A stretch of DNA of 64,000 bases from Primulina eburnea (taxonomy: Eukaryota; Streptophyta; Magnoliopsida; Lamiales; Gesneriaceae): NCBI RefSeq assembly GCF_022965805.1, contig NW_027331409.1, forward strand, positions 84,135-148,134. The letters are read 5' to 3'. A program made the translations under genes and the position numbers. The notes below the pieces were generated by a model, which ran no database searches, was not told where the DNA came from, and was given only the letters and a program-made list of their open reading frames with translations. Of this stretch, positions 34,538 through 46,172 are shown in pieces. The number at the start of each line of letters is the position of its first letter. Position 1 is the stretch's first letter.

Positions 34538-35812
34538 CTAACAGAAATCGCTGATACAAGATCTTTTCCCAAAAAGAAAAGAAACAAATACTACAGTACA
34601 TAGGGACTCAACAGATAATGCATGCATCAATGCAAATCTTTCAGAAATAAGAGTATGTGAAGCACCGGTATCCCTCAATACATATGCAGGATAATCAAAC
34701 AAATCAGTTACCTGCAACATCATCATCGGGTGCTTCCTGAGCCTGCTCCTCGTTCAAAGCAAATACTCTGGCATGCTGTCTAGGAGGCTGGCCATCTGTC
34801 TGGCTTCCTCCTGACCTCTGCTGTGACTGAGATGGTGCTGGCTGAAATAAAGGAACGGCAGCTGATCGTCTACTCCACTGTGCCGCTGGTCCAGATGGTT
34901 CAGCTCCCTGAGATCCTTGGGAACCCCTCTGTGGACATACTCTGGCAAAATGTCCCTGTTGTTTGCAGAAGTGGCAGCTACCAAGTACTCCTTGGCATTG
35001 TTCAGTGGAATGTCTCCCACCACAATTTCCGCAATAAACGCCGGTATAACTTTGCTGAGAACCACTGGAGCTAGAAGAACTTCCACCAGACTTCTTAAAT
35101 TGCTTTCCTCTAGCCTTCAGAAAATCTTTCCTTCCCCCACTGCTACTGCCACTCTCGAATCTGGGAGGTGGTTGCTGTGGTCTCGACACTGGAGGAACAA
35201 ATTCAGCTCCTCTCTGCCTTATCAGGCCTGCTTCAGCGCCCTTTGCTCTATTCATGGCATCAGCAAAGTTATTGGGTCGCCCTGTGTTCACCAAGATAAA
35301 TATATCTGGATTCAAGCCATTGATGAACTGATCGGCAACGGCTTCGTCATTTCCAGCCACATGTGGATCAAACTTCAACAAGGTAGAGAACTTGGTCACA
35401 TATTCTTCAATGTTCAGCTGACCCTGTCTCAAATTGGCAAACTCCGCCCCTTGTCTTTTCTGTACGATATTGGGAAAAATCTCTGATAAAACTCAGTTTT
35501 AAATACATCCCAAGTAATAATCGTACATCGTTGCTCCAAGGCTCTCTTCATTGTAACCCACCAGCTTTGTGCAACATCCAGCAACTGGTGTCCAATCAAT
35601 TTAATCCGGCGCTTATCACTGTACTCCAGTGAATTAAACAGCATCTCAATGCTACCTAACCAACTCTCACACTCGACTGACGTCTCAGTACCTTTCAGAG
35701 TGGGTGGTTTGAATGACTGAAACCTCTTCAGCAAGGTTTCCATTGGAGTCGGTGTTACATCCATTGGAGGATTCAATGTACTACCCTGTTCTGGAATTCG
35801 TCTAGGAGGCAT
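34538..35812 (-). pseudogene. Gypsy gag with protease start, frameshifted
   Basis: Minus-strand gag in two overlapping frames. 35812-35429 starts MPPRRIPEQG and has capsid-type sequence (WWVTMKRALEQ). 35432-34704 continues (RQGQLNIEEYV) through a Ser/Gly/Gln-rich linker and a CCHC knuckle, CHFCKQQGHFARVC, preceded by CGNCGGRHSTEQC. The two frames meet at a run of G near 35450, so a single-base indel separates them. A third frame (34726-34538) holds the protease motif YVLRDTGASHTLIS and then ends. Gag start and organisation resemble the intact element at 55459, so both probably belong to related chromodomain gypsy lineages. The protein cannot be made as one piece without frameshifting. Confidence 0.85.
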
Positions 35813-36082
35813 ATCTGAAACTCAAAAGGATTAGTGACCCAATCCAACACATCTGTTTCAATTCAATCTCCCTCCCGATCATCTTACTGCTGATCGAGAA
35901 TCAATTCAGATTCGTGCCCAATAATACATATTACAAAATCAAATCAGATAAATCAAGTAACATGTATTATATAAAGCAGTAAGCATGCTAGCATTCACAA
36001 GCAAGGAGAGAAAACCTCAATCTACCCCGCTCACTATCCTCTTCTATCTCAATCTCAAGAATCTACAGTTCTAGTACCTACA

Positions 36083-36094
36083 GCTCTGATACCA
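36083..36094 (-). promoter_or_regulatory. Primer binding site of the minus-strand gypsy element
   Basis: On the minus strand TGGTATCAGAGC follows 2 nt after the 5' LTR. It is complementary to the initiator-Met tRNA 3' end. Confidence 0.88.
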
Positions 36095-36096
36095 CC

Positions 36097-37985
36097 TGTT
36101 TTGGGGACCCGGACGCTAATCAAGTTCTTAATCATCATTGGGACTAATTAATCAATTATAAACAGGGTATAAAATTTTTTCTTTTAATATACAAAGCGGA
36201 AACGTAATGTAATTCAATTCAAATTACATATTAAACATAAACATACACATCATGTATGATCTACAAGTATTCAACTAGGTTCAACTACTACAATCAAGTA
36301 ATAAAACCTATCTATGTCCAAGTCCGGAATCACCACGCTAATCTCGATCTTTCTTCACCTATGTGACCCTGAACCTGCCCCACCTGTTGTCATGCACACA
36401 TACAAACAAGACAACAGCCGGATAACTCCGGTGAGATATGAATATCCCAGTATAAACAATGTAAACATGCAATCATATAAAAACATATATAAAAGCATAT
36501 AATTAACATTCATAACATGTATCAAATCAGAAACATAAATCAATAATAAGTAATGAATCACACTCAGACTCAAACAACGCGTCGTCTCAGACTCGACTCA
36601 ACTCTAACCTAGGGATCCCGATTTCTGGGCGAAACAGCCACAGAATTGACGACTCAGTCAAGATTTAAGCGAATCAGCCAATAGCTAGGCGAAACAGCCG
36701 ATAGCTAGACGAATCAGTCAATAGATAGACGAATCAGTCAATATATAGATGAATCAGTCAATAAATAAGCGAATCAGCTAATAGCTAGGCGAACCAGCCG
36801 ATAGCTAGACGAATCAGTCGGTGACTAGGCGACTCAGCCAATGACTAAACAATTCAGCATTCCATACATGCAGTTGCTATAAATCAATAGACTACAAACA
36901 TCAATCCCAACAATTACAAATATCAATGTAATAACTAAGTATGTGATTTAGGGAGACTCGAGTCAAACCTTACTCGAGTTGTGCAATCCCAACTCAACAT
37001 TAATTTATACCTTTCTTTCTGTTACTCTGAGTCTGTCGAAGTCTCGAACCCCAAGCCTGTCAATACTCAATCTGACATGACAATATCGAGGAGTATAATA
37101 TCAATACATTACTCCAATCAAATCTGTTCTGCTCAATACTCAGTCTAATTCAGTATCGATGGCATAACGGTATAATATCTATATACCTAACAATACTATA
37201 TCAATCAGATATTAATTCTAATATCTCATACTCGATAACAACTCAATTCTGATATCAATTCTCAATCAACTCAACTCTAAAAATCATAACAATTTCATAT
37301 GGTATCTGTTCCTCAGTCCGGTTTCGATTATACGATGTCTAACATGCCAAGAACATCATATATGAATCATATCAGATTCTGACAATACCATAATTTCAAA
37401 TCATATCAAAACGTAGCAAAACTTACGTCCAGTTGTAGCCTACGTCGATAGGAACTCGGTACCGCAGTCGGATTCAAAATCGGACGGACGGATTTTATAG
37501 AAATCACAAGTCTATGCGTCGAACCCTTTCTTTCCCTCTTGCCTCGTTTTCCTTCGTTTCTGAAGAATTGAGATACATATGTATATATATATATACACAC
37601 GTTGCCTTCAATAGACCAAGTGGCGATTTGAGAATCTGCATGCCGCGCGCATATGCGCCACTCTTCTCGCGCATATGCGCTGAACCTACTGTCCCTCCCG
37701 CGCATATGCGCCCTCTACGTCGCGCATATGCGCCGATCCTTCTGGACAGGTCGCGCATATGCGTGACTTATCTCGCGCATATGCGCCGAGATGTTCGGCC
37801 GAACATCTTGAGATGTTCGGTTGAACATCTTCGCTTATAATGTAACAATGCCCGGCTTCTTCATTTGAGTTCCTATAACCTCAATCATGTCAATTGATCA
37901 ATAAATCATTCCAGATTAATCTTAAATTACGGTAATTATACCCAAATCATTTCAGATTACGGTAATTAGATTCTTGGGCCTTACA
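36097..37985 (-). repeat. 5' LTR of the minus-strand gypsy element
   Basis: 1889 bp. Same arrangement as 30903-32788, displaced 5194-5197 bp, with scattered substitutions and a different last few bases (CCCCAAAACA). Contains the 20-bp repeat (36628-36867) and the CGCGCATATGCG cluster (37644-37787). Confidence 0.93.
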
Positions 37986-40900
37986 GATTCTGTTCGCGAT
38001 GTTAAATTCTTGAGTTACTTTTGGAAGATTTTATGGGCTAAACTTGGCAAAAAATTGTTGTTTTCTACTATTTTTCATCCTCAAACAGATGGACAAACTG
38101 AAGTTGCCAATAGAATTTTGGGAACACTTTTGCGTGCTATTCTTAAAAAGAACTTGGATTGACATTTCTATGGACTTTATTTTGGGGTTGCCTAGGACTA
38201 AGAAGGGGAGGTATTCTATTTTGGTTGTTGTGGATAGATTCTCTAAGATGGCACATTTTATAGTTTGTCATAAAACCGAGATGCTTCAAACATGGCGGAT
38301 TTGTTCTTTAGAGAAGTCGTTAAGTTGCATGGCATGCCTAGGACTATTGTTTCTGATCGCGATGTTAAATTCTTGAGTTACGTTAGGAAGACTTTATGGG
38401 CTAAACTTGGCACAAAATTGTTGTTTTCTACTACTTGTCATCCTCGAACGGATGGACAAACTGAAGTTGTCAATAGAACTTTGGGAACACTTTTGCGTGC
38501 TATTCTTAAAAAGAAGTTGGATTGACATTTCTATGGTCTTTAATTTGGGGTTGCCTAGGACTAAGAAGGGGAGGGATTCTATTTTTTATGTTGTGGATAT
38601 ATTCTCGAAGATGGCACATTTTATAGCTTGTCATAAAACCGATGATGCTTCAAACATCGTGGATTTGTTCTTTAGAGAAGTCGTTAGGTTGCATGGCATG
38701 CCTAGGACTATTGATTCCGTTCGCGATGTTAAATTCTTGAGTTACTTTTGGAAGATTTTATGGGCTAAACTTGGCACAAAATTGTTGTTTTCTACTACTT
38801 GTCATCCTCGAACGGATGGACAAACTGAAGTTGTCAATAGAACATTGGGAACACTTTTGCGTGCTATTCTTAAAAAGAACTTGGATTGAAATTTCTATGG
38901 ACTTTATTTTGGGGTTGCCTAGTACTAAGAAGGGGAGGGATTCTATTTTTGTTGTTGTGGATAGATTCTCTAAGATGGCACATTTTATAGCTTGTCATAA
39001 AACCGATGATGCTTCAAACATGGCTGATTTGTTCTTTAGAGAAGTCGTTAGGTTGCATGGCATGCCTAGGACTATTGTTTCTGGTCGCGATGTTAAATTC
39101 TTGAGTTACTTTTGGAAGACTTTATGGGCTAAACTTGGCACAAATTTGTTGTTTTCTACTACTTGTCATCCTCGAACGGATGGACAAACTGAAGTTGTCA
39201 ATAGAACTTTGGGAAAACTTTTGCATGCTATTCTTAAAAAGAACTTGGATTGACATTTCTATAGACTTTATTTTGGGGTTGCCTAGTACTAAGAAGGGAA
39301 GAGATTCTATTTTTGTTGTTGTGGATAGATTCTCTAAGATGGCACATTTTATAGCTTGTCATAAAACCGATGATGCTTCAAACATGGCGGATTTGTTCTT
39401 TAGAGAAGTCGTTAGGTTGCATGGCATGCCTATGACTATTGTTTCTGGTCGCGATATAAAATTCTTGAGTTACTTTTGGAAGACTTTATGGGCTAAACTT
39501 GGCACAAAATTGTTGTTTTCTACTACTTGTCATCCTCGAACGGATGGACAAACTGAAGTTGTCAATAGAACTTTGGGAAAACTTTTGCGTGCTATTCTTA
39601 AAAAGAACTTAGATTGACATTTCTATAGACTTTATTTTGGGGTTGCCTAGTACTAAGAAGGGGAGGGATTCAATTTTTGTTGTTGTGGAAAGATTCTCTA
39701 AGATGGCACATTTTATAGCATGTCATAAAACCGATGATGCTTCAAACATGGCGGATTTGTTCTTTAGAGAAGTTGTTAGGTTGCATGGCATGCCTATGAC
39801 TATTGTTTCTGGTCGCGATGTAAAATTCTTGAGTTACTTTTGGAGGACTTTATGGGCTAAACTTGGCACAAAATTGTTGTTTTCTACTACTTGTCATCCT
39901 CAAACAGATGGACAAACTGAAGTTGTCAATAGAACTTTGGGAACACTTTTGCGTGCTATTCTTAAAAAGAACTTAGATTGACATTTCTATGGACTTTATT
40001 TTGGTGTTGCCTAGGACTAACAAGGGGAGGGATTCTATTTTTGTTGTTGTGGATAGATTTTCTAAGATGGCACATTTTATAGCTTGTCATAAAACCGATG
40101 ATGCTTCAAACATGGCGGATTTGTTCTTTAGAGAAGTCGTTAGGTTGCATGGCATGCCTAGGATTATTGTTTCTGATCGCGATGTTAAATTCTTGAGTTA
40201 CGTTTGGAAGACTTTTTGGGCTAAACTTGGCACAAAATTGTTGTTTTCTACTACTTGTCATCCTCGAACGGATGGACAAACTGAAGTTGTCAATAGAACT
40301 TTGGGAACACTTTTGCGTGCTATTCTTAAAAAGAACTTGGATTGACATTTCTATGGTCTTTATTTTGGGGTTGCCTAGGACTAAGAAGGGGAGGGATTCT
40401 ATTTTTTATGTTGTGGATATATTCTCGAAGATGGCACATTTTATAGCTTGTCATAAAACCGATGATGCTTCAAACATCGCGGATTTGTTCTTTAGAGAAG
40501 TTGTTAGGTTGCATGGCATGCCTAGGACTATTGATTCCGTTCGCGATGTTAAATTCTTGAGTTACTTTTGGAAGACTTTATGGGCTAAACTTGGCAGAAA
40601 ATTGTTGTTTTCTACAACTTTTCATCCTCGAACGGATGGACAAACTGAAGTTGTCAATAGAACTTTGGGAACACTTTTGCGTGATATTCTTAAAAAGAAC
40701 TTGGATTGACATTTCTATGGACTTTATTTTGGTGTTGCCTAGGACTAAGAAGGGGAGGGATTCTATTTTTGTTGTTGTGGATAGATTCTCTAAGATGGCA
40801 CATTTTATAGCTTGTCATAAAACCGATGATGCTTCAAACATTGCGGATTTGTTCTTTAGAGAAGTCGTTAGGTTGCATGGCATGCCTAGGACTATTGATT

Positions 40901-41352
40901 CTGTTCGCGATGTAAAATTCTTGAGTTACTTTTGGAAGACTTTATGGACTAAACTTGGCATAAAATTGTTGTTTTCTACTACTTTTCATCCTCAAACAGA
41001 TGGACAAACTGAAGTTGTCAATAGAACTTTGGGAACACTTTTGCGTGCTATTCTTAAAAAGAACTTGGATTGACATTTCTATAGAATTTATTTTGGGGTT
41101 GCCTAGGACTAAGAAAGGGAGGTATTCTATTTTGGTTGTTGTGGATAGATTTTCTAACATGGCACATTTTATAGCTTATCATAAAACCGATGATGCTTCA
41201 AACATGGCGGATTTGTTCTTTAGAGAAGTCGTTAGGTTGCATGACATGCCTAGGATTATTGTTTCTGATCGCGATGTTAAATTCTTGAGTTACGTTTGGA
41301 AGACTTTTTGGGCTAAACTTGGCACAAAATTGTTGTTTTCTACTACTTGTCA
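37986..41352 (+). repeat. Integrase-core satellite, block 3 (about 9 units)
   Basis: Continues block 2 in phase after the gypsy insertion. It includes variants not seen in block 1 (atggtcttt giving MVF, and FYVVDIFSK). Several units keep IVSDRD, the ancestral second catalytic Asp. The FYVVDIFSK units at about 38580 and 40400 are 1820 bp apart, again a five-unit period. It ends at the target site tgtca (41348-41352). Confidence 0.95.
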
Positions 41353-43494
41353 TGTTAGAGTAGGTGCCCGTCGAGCCAAGTGTTGGCCGAGTGTTCACAA
41401 TGAAACTCTATGTATAAGCAGTCTTTATTTTAATAATATTTGAAATTATTACTTTGGCACAACTTTATCTGTATACCCATGCTAGCTGCATAGATAAAGC
41501 CCTTGAATATACAAATAGTAGAAAGAATATGAGATGCTCATATGATGAGTATCATGAAACTCATATTTGTAATACTGTATATTCTAAACGGTTCCTAGTC
41601 GATTCAGCCGCCACTAAGAAGGATATAGGCCGCTCGAGTTAGAGACTAGTATCTGCGATGTGAGTACCATATTTCATTGGTAGGGGACATTGTGATGTCC
41701 GAACGTGCAGATAGGTGCTCCTTGTAGAGTGCACTGAACAACCCTCCATAAAAGGACTTTCCAAGTGGTTCTCACTTATCGAGTGGAAAAGTCCTAGTTT
41801 ATGGTTGTACAGAATTAGTCCTTATGACCCGGGACAACATTGAGACTCTATGTGCTAGAATTACACTTTGACTTGTTTACCGACTCTCATGGGGTCATCA
41901 GGTGGCAAGGTTGGGTGTTCTGTCGAAACACATAGGAGTCGATGCATTGTAGTCGGGGATTCACCGCTTACCTTCGGGTATGGATATCCTATGTGTTATC
42001 ATGTGTATGTAGGTTGAAATCTCTGGCCAGAGTATGGTTGTAATTATGAAAGGTGTTTCATAGATTACACCATCGATGCAACTACGACATGACACATAGT
42101 ATCGATTCTTGGACAACTCTCGATATACCAATGGTTGTCGAATCGATCGGGATATATGAGTTGAAGGGACCGTACTGTACGCTAACCATAATTGAATGGT
42201 TCTTGCAGGCACTATCATGTGATACCTAGGGAATCACGTAAGCGATGCTGCTAGGCGTTTAACGTGATTGGTTGGGTACTATCAGACTTGAGTTCTGACG
42301 TTCTTACTATCAAGGAGTTGATAAGTAAGAATGGAGCGATTGGGGTATGCTCGAATAAGGACATGTTTAGTCCGAATCACATTGAGATGTGAACCCACGG
42401 CTAGTTGTATCAATGAACCATTGAGGGCCACACAAGTACTAGCTTTGTAAATCCCGATGAGAAGTAAAATAGTTCAATGTGTTGAACGGCTTATAAAGGA
42501 GTTTATAAGCGTAAAGGAAAATTAGAAGTATGACTTCTATAAAGGAGAAAATAGTTCAAAGTGTTGAACGGCTTATAAATGTGTTTATAAGTGTAAAGAA
42601 AAATAGAAGTATGACTTCTATGAGAGAAATGTAAATTTTGATTTATGGAAGTGTTTCTAAATTAAAATTTGGTCAAGTGAATAATGTAATTGAAAATTGT
42701 GATTTTCATAGACATTATTATGGACTAAATAAATTAATTCAAGTGTTGAATTAATTAAACACTAGTGGGCCTAGTAGAGCCCAAATAATTAAATTAATTC
42801 AAGTGTTGGATTAATTAAATAATATTGAGTCTTGTAGAGCTCAATTAAAATAATTATTTAAACTAGTGGGACTTGAGTAAATTCAAGTAATGTTTAAATA
42901 GTCTCAAATGTGTTTGAGATATATAAATTTAGTCCAAAGTTTTTAATTTGATTAAAAACTATATAATATGCATGCATGGGAGGTGAAGGGTTGGAGATTA
43001 CTTTTTAATAAAATAATGCAAGGCATGCTACTTTTCACTTTTGCTTTTTGCAACACCAAGACAAGGAATTGAATTCATTCTCCCTTCCCTCAACCATGAG
43101 ATGGCCGAAACATGCTCTAAAATTCTCTCCCATTTTTCTCTCTTCTTTGTGTTCTTGAATTGTTTAAGAACACACACTTCTCTTTGATAAATCCTCACAT
43201 TTTTCTAGTGCAAATTGTGAGGGGATTTACCTAGTTGGTGGTGGGCTTAATTTTGGAGTAAGGAGGAGGCTTGAAGATCTTCATCCATTCAAGAGCTTTG
43301 TTGCTAGTCAACAAAGTTGGAGCCACAATCAACTTTTTAAAGTTGATAGGTACATTTCTTTAACATCCTTTGTATGGTTTGATTTTTGTAAATATTACAC
43401 AAGATTTTTCATGGGGTGGCCGAAATTTTACATAACAAAATTTGATTTTTGTGCTTCCGTTGCGTTTCCGGCCACCGTAACCGGTCCGCTTTCA
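41353..43494 (+). repeat. Copia element 2, 5' LTR
   Basis: Begins TGTTAGAGTAGGTGCCC and ends ACCGGTCCGCTTTCA. The stem-loop chain is present (for example 41685-41700 and 42938-42960), with changes mostly in loops or paired with matching changes. It diverges most from copy 1 in the last 500 bp. Confidence 0.95.
41685..42960 (+). other. Chain of short stem-loops in the copia 2 5' LTR
   Basis: Counterpart of 17975-19474. The last hairpin is AGTTTTTAAT-ttg-ATTAAAAACT (42938-42960), where copy 1 has ATGGTTTTTAA-tgtg-TTAAAAACCAT. One G-C pair of copy 1 is A-T here, so both strands of that pair changed together. AGGACTTT/AAAGTCCT (near 41753 and 41788) pairs fully here but has a mismatch in copy 1. 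Confidence 0.8.
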
Positions 43495-43496
43495 AG

Positions 43497-43508
43497 TGGT
43501 ATCAGAGC
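43497..43508 (+). promoter_or_regulatory. Primer binding site, copia 2
   Basis: TGGTATCAGAGC, 2 nt after the LTR, complementary to the initiator-Met tRNA 3' end. Confidence 0.9.
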
Positions 43509-45305
43509 TTAGGTTACGGATTTTGTGTAATATTTACGTAATATTATGTTGAGATCGATTTCTAACCGCTTGAGAAATTTTTTGGTGCATGTATGGTGAA
43601 GGCCGAAATTTTAAACAAAAAAAAAAAATAATTTTTCGGCGGCTGCCCGGGGGCTGCCCGAGGGGCTGCCCGAGAATTTCGGGCAGCCGAGGGGCAGCCC
43701 AAGGGGCTGCCCGAAATGCAGTTTTTAAAATAAAAAAAAAATTTTTTGTTGTGGCCGGAATCCGGCGACGGAGCTCCGGCGACGGCGATGACGGCTAGGG
43801 TTTCCAAAAGTGTTTTGGACAATCTTAGTGTCATGGGCCTTGAGATGTTGGGCCATTGGATGGACAACATTATTTGTGAAATTTAAATGGGCCTAAGTAT
43901 TTTTGGTGAAAAATGGTTTTTGGGCCCTTAAGTTTAAATTTACAAGTGTTGCACATATTTTCTCATAAAATAAATAATTGAAGTGGGACTTTAATTATTT
44001 ATAGTAAATGGTGATTTACAAGAAATTCGATTATAAATAAATTAATTTGAAAGTAGACAAAGGTGTTTGTATACTTTGTTAATTTAATTTATAATTGTGG
44101 CAGTTAGTGATTGGATCAAGATATATAATATTGGATCAATTAATTATAGTGATAATTAATTGATGGTGTATGATATGTGATATTATGCATGAAGGATGAT
44201 CAAAAGCCCAAGCCCAATTTGCTAGGTGTATGCTAGGATATTTGTGTTGTATGATTGTAATAATTATCAATTTAAAGTGGGCTTGGTTTATGGCCCGTTC
44301 CCACCCCATGAGATGTATCCCTATGTGCCATGGATATTTATTTGTAAATATTAGAATAGGGGAAGATCAAGATTGGAAGATGGTGGCCTTGGTGATTATG
44401 AAGATCGAAGACATGTAATATTGGATGCTAATGTAATAATTTAGTTGCATTGCATCCCGTGCATTTACCCTAGGATTGGACCTAGGCCCGTGTTTGGCTC
44501 ACACGGGCCATTAGTTTTGGGGCGATTGATCATCCTTGTATTGTTTTCTATTTATGATATATGCATGATATGTTATAAATAATGAGTATGTGCGTTATTA
44601 TTATTATAATAACAAAGTTGCATGAATCCGGCAAACATACGATCAAACATGGCGAGCTTTTAAAATAAAATTAATGATGAGACCTTTCAAAATTAAAAAC
44701 CCTCATTTTGAATAAGATTCAAAATTAATATCAAGCCCGAAAAGGGGAATTATAAATTTGTTTATAATTTCCTTGTCTTCCATCGACAATGGGTGCATGA
44801 TGAACGCTACCCGTACTCGGGGCTCGGCTCATATTATTGAGGGGGCCCTGGGTGCCGGAAAGCTGTGACATCCATTGACATAGTGATGTGAACAACGTGG
44901 AACTCCCATGATTTCGGCTCATATTATTGAGGGAACTCATGGCGACCGTCCATTAAGGTTCAATATCGATGGGTTAGGCTTGACACGTAAAGATGAACGA
45001 CGTCATATTATTGGGTCCTAATCAAACGTGAGACAAAAGTTTACGTAGAGGGTTGCATGGCGATGCAATTGGAAACTACCTTTTAGGAATTGTGATGGCC
45101 GATATTATTCGGGATCACAATTCGCTAATTGGACCTTACGTACCTACTGAGGAAAGAGTTTCCCGTTTTCACTAGAGGGTAGTGAAAGATGTCAAAACAG
45201 TGGGAGTAAATATTTATAAAGTTAAAGTCCATACTTTATATCTTACCAAATATTTTAAATAGTCATCAACATTTATCTGTTTTTACTTTTCAGTACAAAT
45301 CAACA
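43509..45305 (+). other. Long untranslated leader of copia 2
   Basis: About 1.8 kb without convincing coding sequence. Contains the GGGCAGCCC/GGGCTGCCC palindrome cluster (43641-43715, including GGCTGCCCGA-gaatt-TCGGGCAGCC), the GGCGACGG stretch and four catattattg-type motifs (44830, 44920, 45004, 45101). Confidence 0.75.
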
Positions 45306-46166
45306 ATGTCTTCGATGCGCAATTCGATATCTATAATACTCGACAAACACATATTAACTGGACCTAATTACCTCACTTGGCTAAGAAATTTGAAAATAGT
45401 CTTAAATTCGGAAAGGGTAACATATACACTGACTCAGTCGCCCCCTGTTGAGGCTCCGACTGACTGCAATCCTGAGGAATTGCAGGCTTACGAGGAATGG
45501 TGTGACCATGACTTGATAGCTAGGTGTTATATGCTGACTTCTATGAACGATGAGCTACAGAGGCGTTTTGAGGGTGCAAAGAGTGCTGCTGACATTCATT
45601 TGCATCTCAAAGAGCTCTTTGGTGAGCAAACACGACCTCTAAGGCATGCTGCCGTCAAGGAGCTGATCACTTTGCGCATGCGAGATGGGGCCTCGGTCCA
45701 TGAGCATGGCCTAAAGGTGATCGGGCTCGTGGACAAGCTCGTTGGCATGGATTTGATCTTGCCTTCGGAGTTGACCACGGACGTGTTGCTGTTATCGCTG
45801 CCTAGCTCATTTGATCCTTTTGTGGTGAACTTCAACATGAACAAGATGGAACCGACCCTTGAGGAGTTGGTAAACATGCTTGTTACATTTGAATCCACCA
45901 TCAAGAAAGAGAAGTTGGTTCTTTATGTGGGTTCTTCATCTGGTACGAAGATTGATCCACATGGGAAGGGAAAGAAGAGTTCTTTCCGAAGTCCCAAGAA
46001 GAACGTGCCCTTGTTGAGGCAATCTCCGAATCCCGTTGTGGCAGCCAGACCAGTTAAGGCTGACAAGACTGGTGATGTTTGTCATCACTGCAAGAAGCCT
46101 GGACATTGGAAGCGAAATTGCAAGGAATATCTGTCCCAGAAGTGTTCTGGAAACGGTATGTTCTAA
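45306..46166 (+). CDS. gag: Ty1/copia Gag protein (copy 2)
   Basis: Open frame of 286 codons starting at the ATG at 45306 (MSSMRNSIS). Same length and nearly the same sequence as the Gag at 21890-22750, with the differences scattered. CCHC zinc knuckle CHHCKKPGHWKRNC near the C-terminus. Expected role: particle formation and RNA binding. The frame stays open in both copies although pol next to it is ruined in both, which suggests that Gag has been kept functional during spread. It is terminated by the same TAA codon as copy 1, followed by a second in-frame TAA before protease remnants. Confidence 0.9.
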   Translation: MSSMRNSISIILDKHILTGPNYLTWLRNLKIVLNSERVTYTLTQSPPVEAPTDCNPEELQAYEEWCDHDLIARCYMLTSMNDELQRRFEGAKSAADIHLHLKELFGEQTRPLRHAAVKELITLRMRDGASVHEHGLKVIGLVDKLVGMDLILPSELTTDVLLLSLPSSFDPFVVNFNMNKMEPTLEELVNMLVTFESTIKKEKLVLYVGSSSGTKIDPHGKGKKSSFRSPKKNVPLLRQSPNPVVAARPVKADKTGDVCHHCKKPGHWKRNCKEYLSQKCSGNGMF

Positions 46167-46172
46167 ATTTAA

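Larger units (their letters stand above)
30903..37985 (-). mobile_element. Minus-strand Ty3/gypsy element without RT or integrase
   Basis: 7083-bp element read on the minus strand: 5' LTR 36097-37985, primer site, gag and protease remnants, about 1.7 kb of non-coding sequence, polypurine tract, 3' LTR 30903-32788. A perfect 5-bp target duplication gattc flanks it (30898-30902 and 37986-37990). LTR starts read TGTAAGGCCCAAG; ends read GGGTCCCCACA (3') and GGGTCCCCAAAACA (5'). The LTRs differ at roughly a dozen or more sites, so it is older than the other full-length insertions. No RT, RNase H or integrase is visible, so it is non-autonomous. Confidence 0.92.

Noticed and set aside
34823..35486. 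Plus-strand open frames opposite the minus-strand gag
   Set aside because: They are antisense shadows of the gag sequence and show no recognisable domain.
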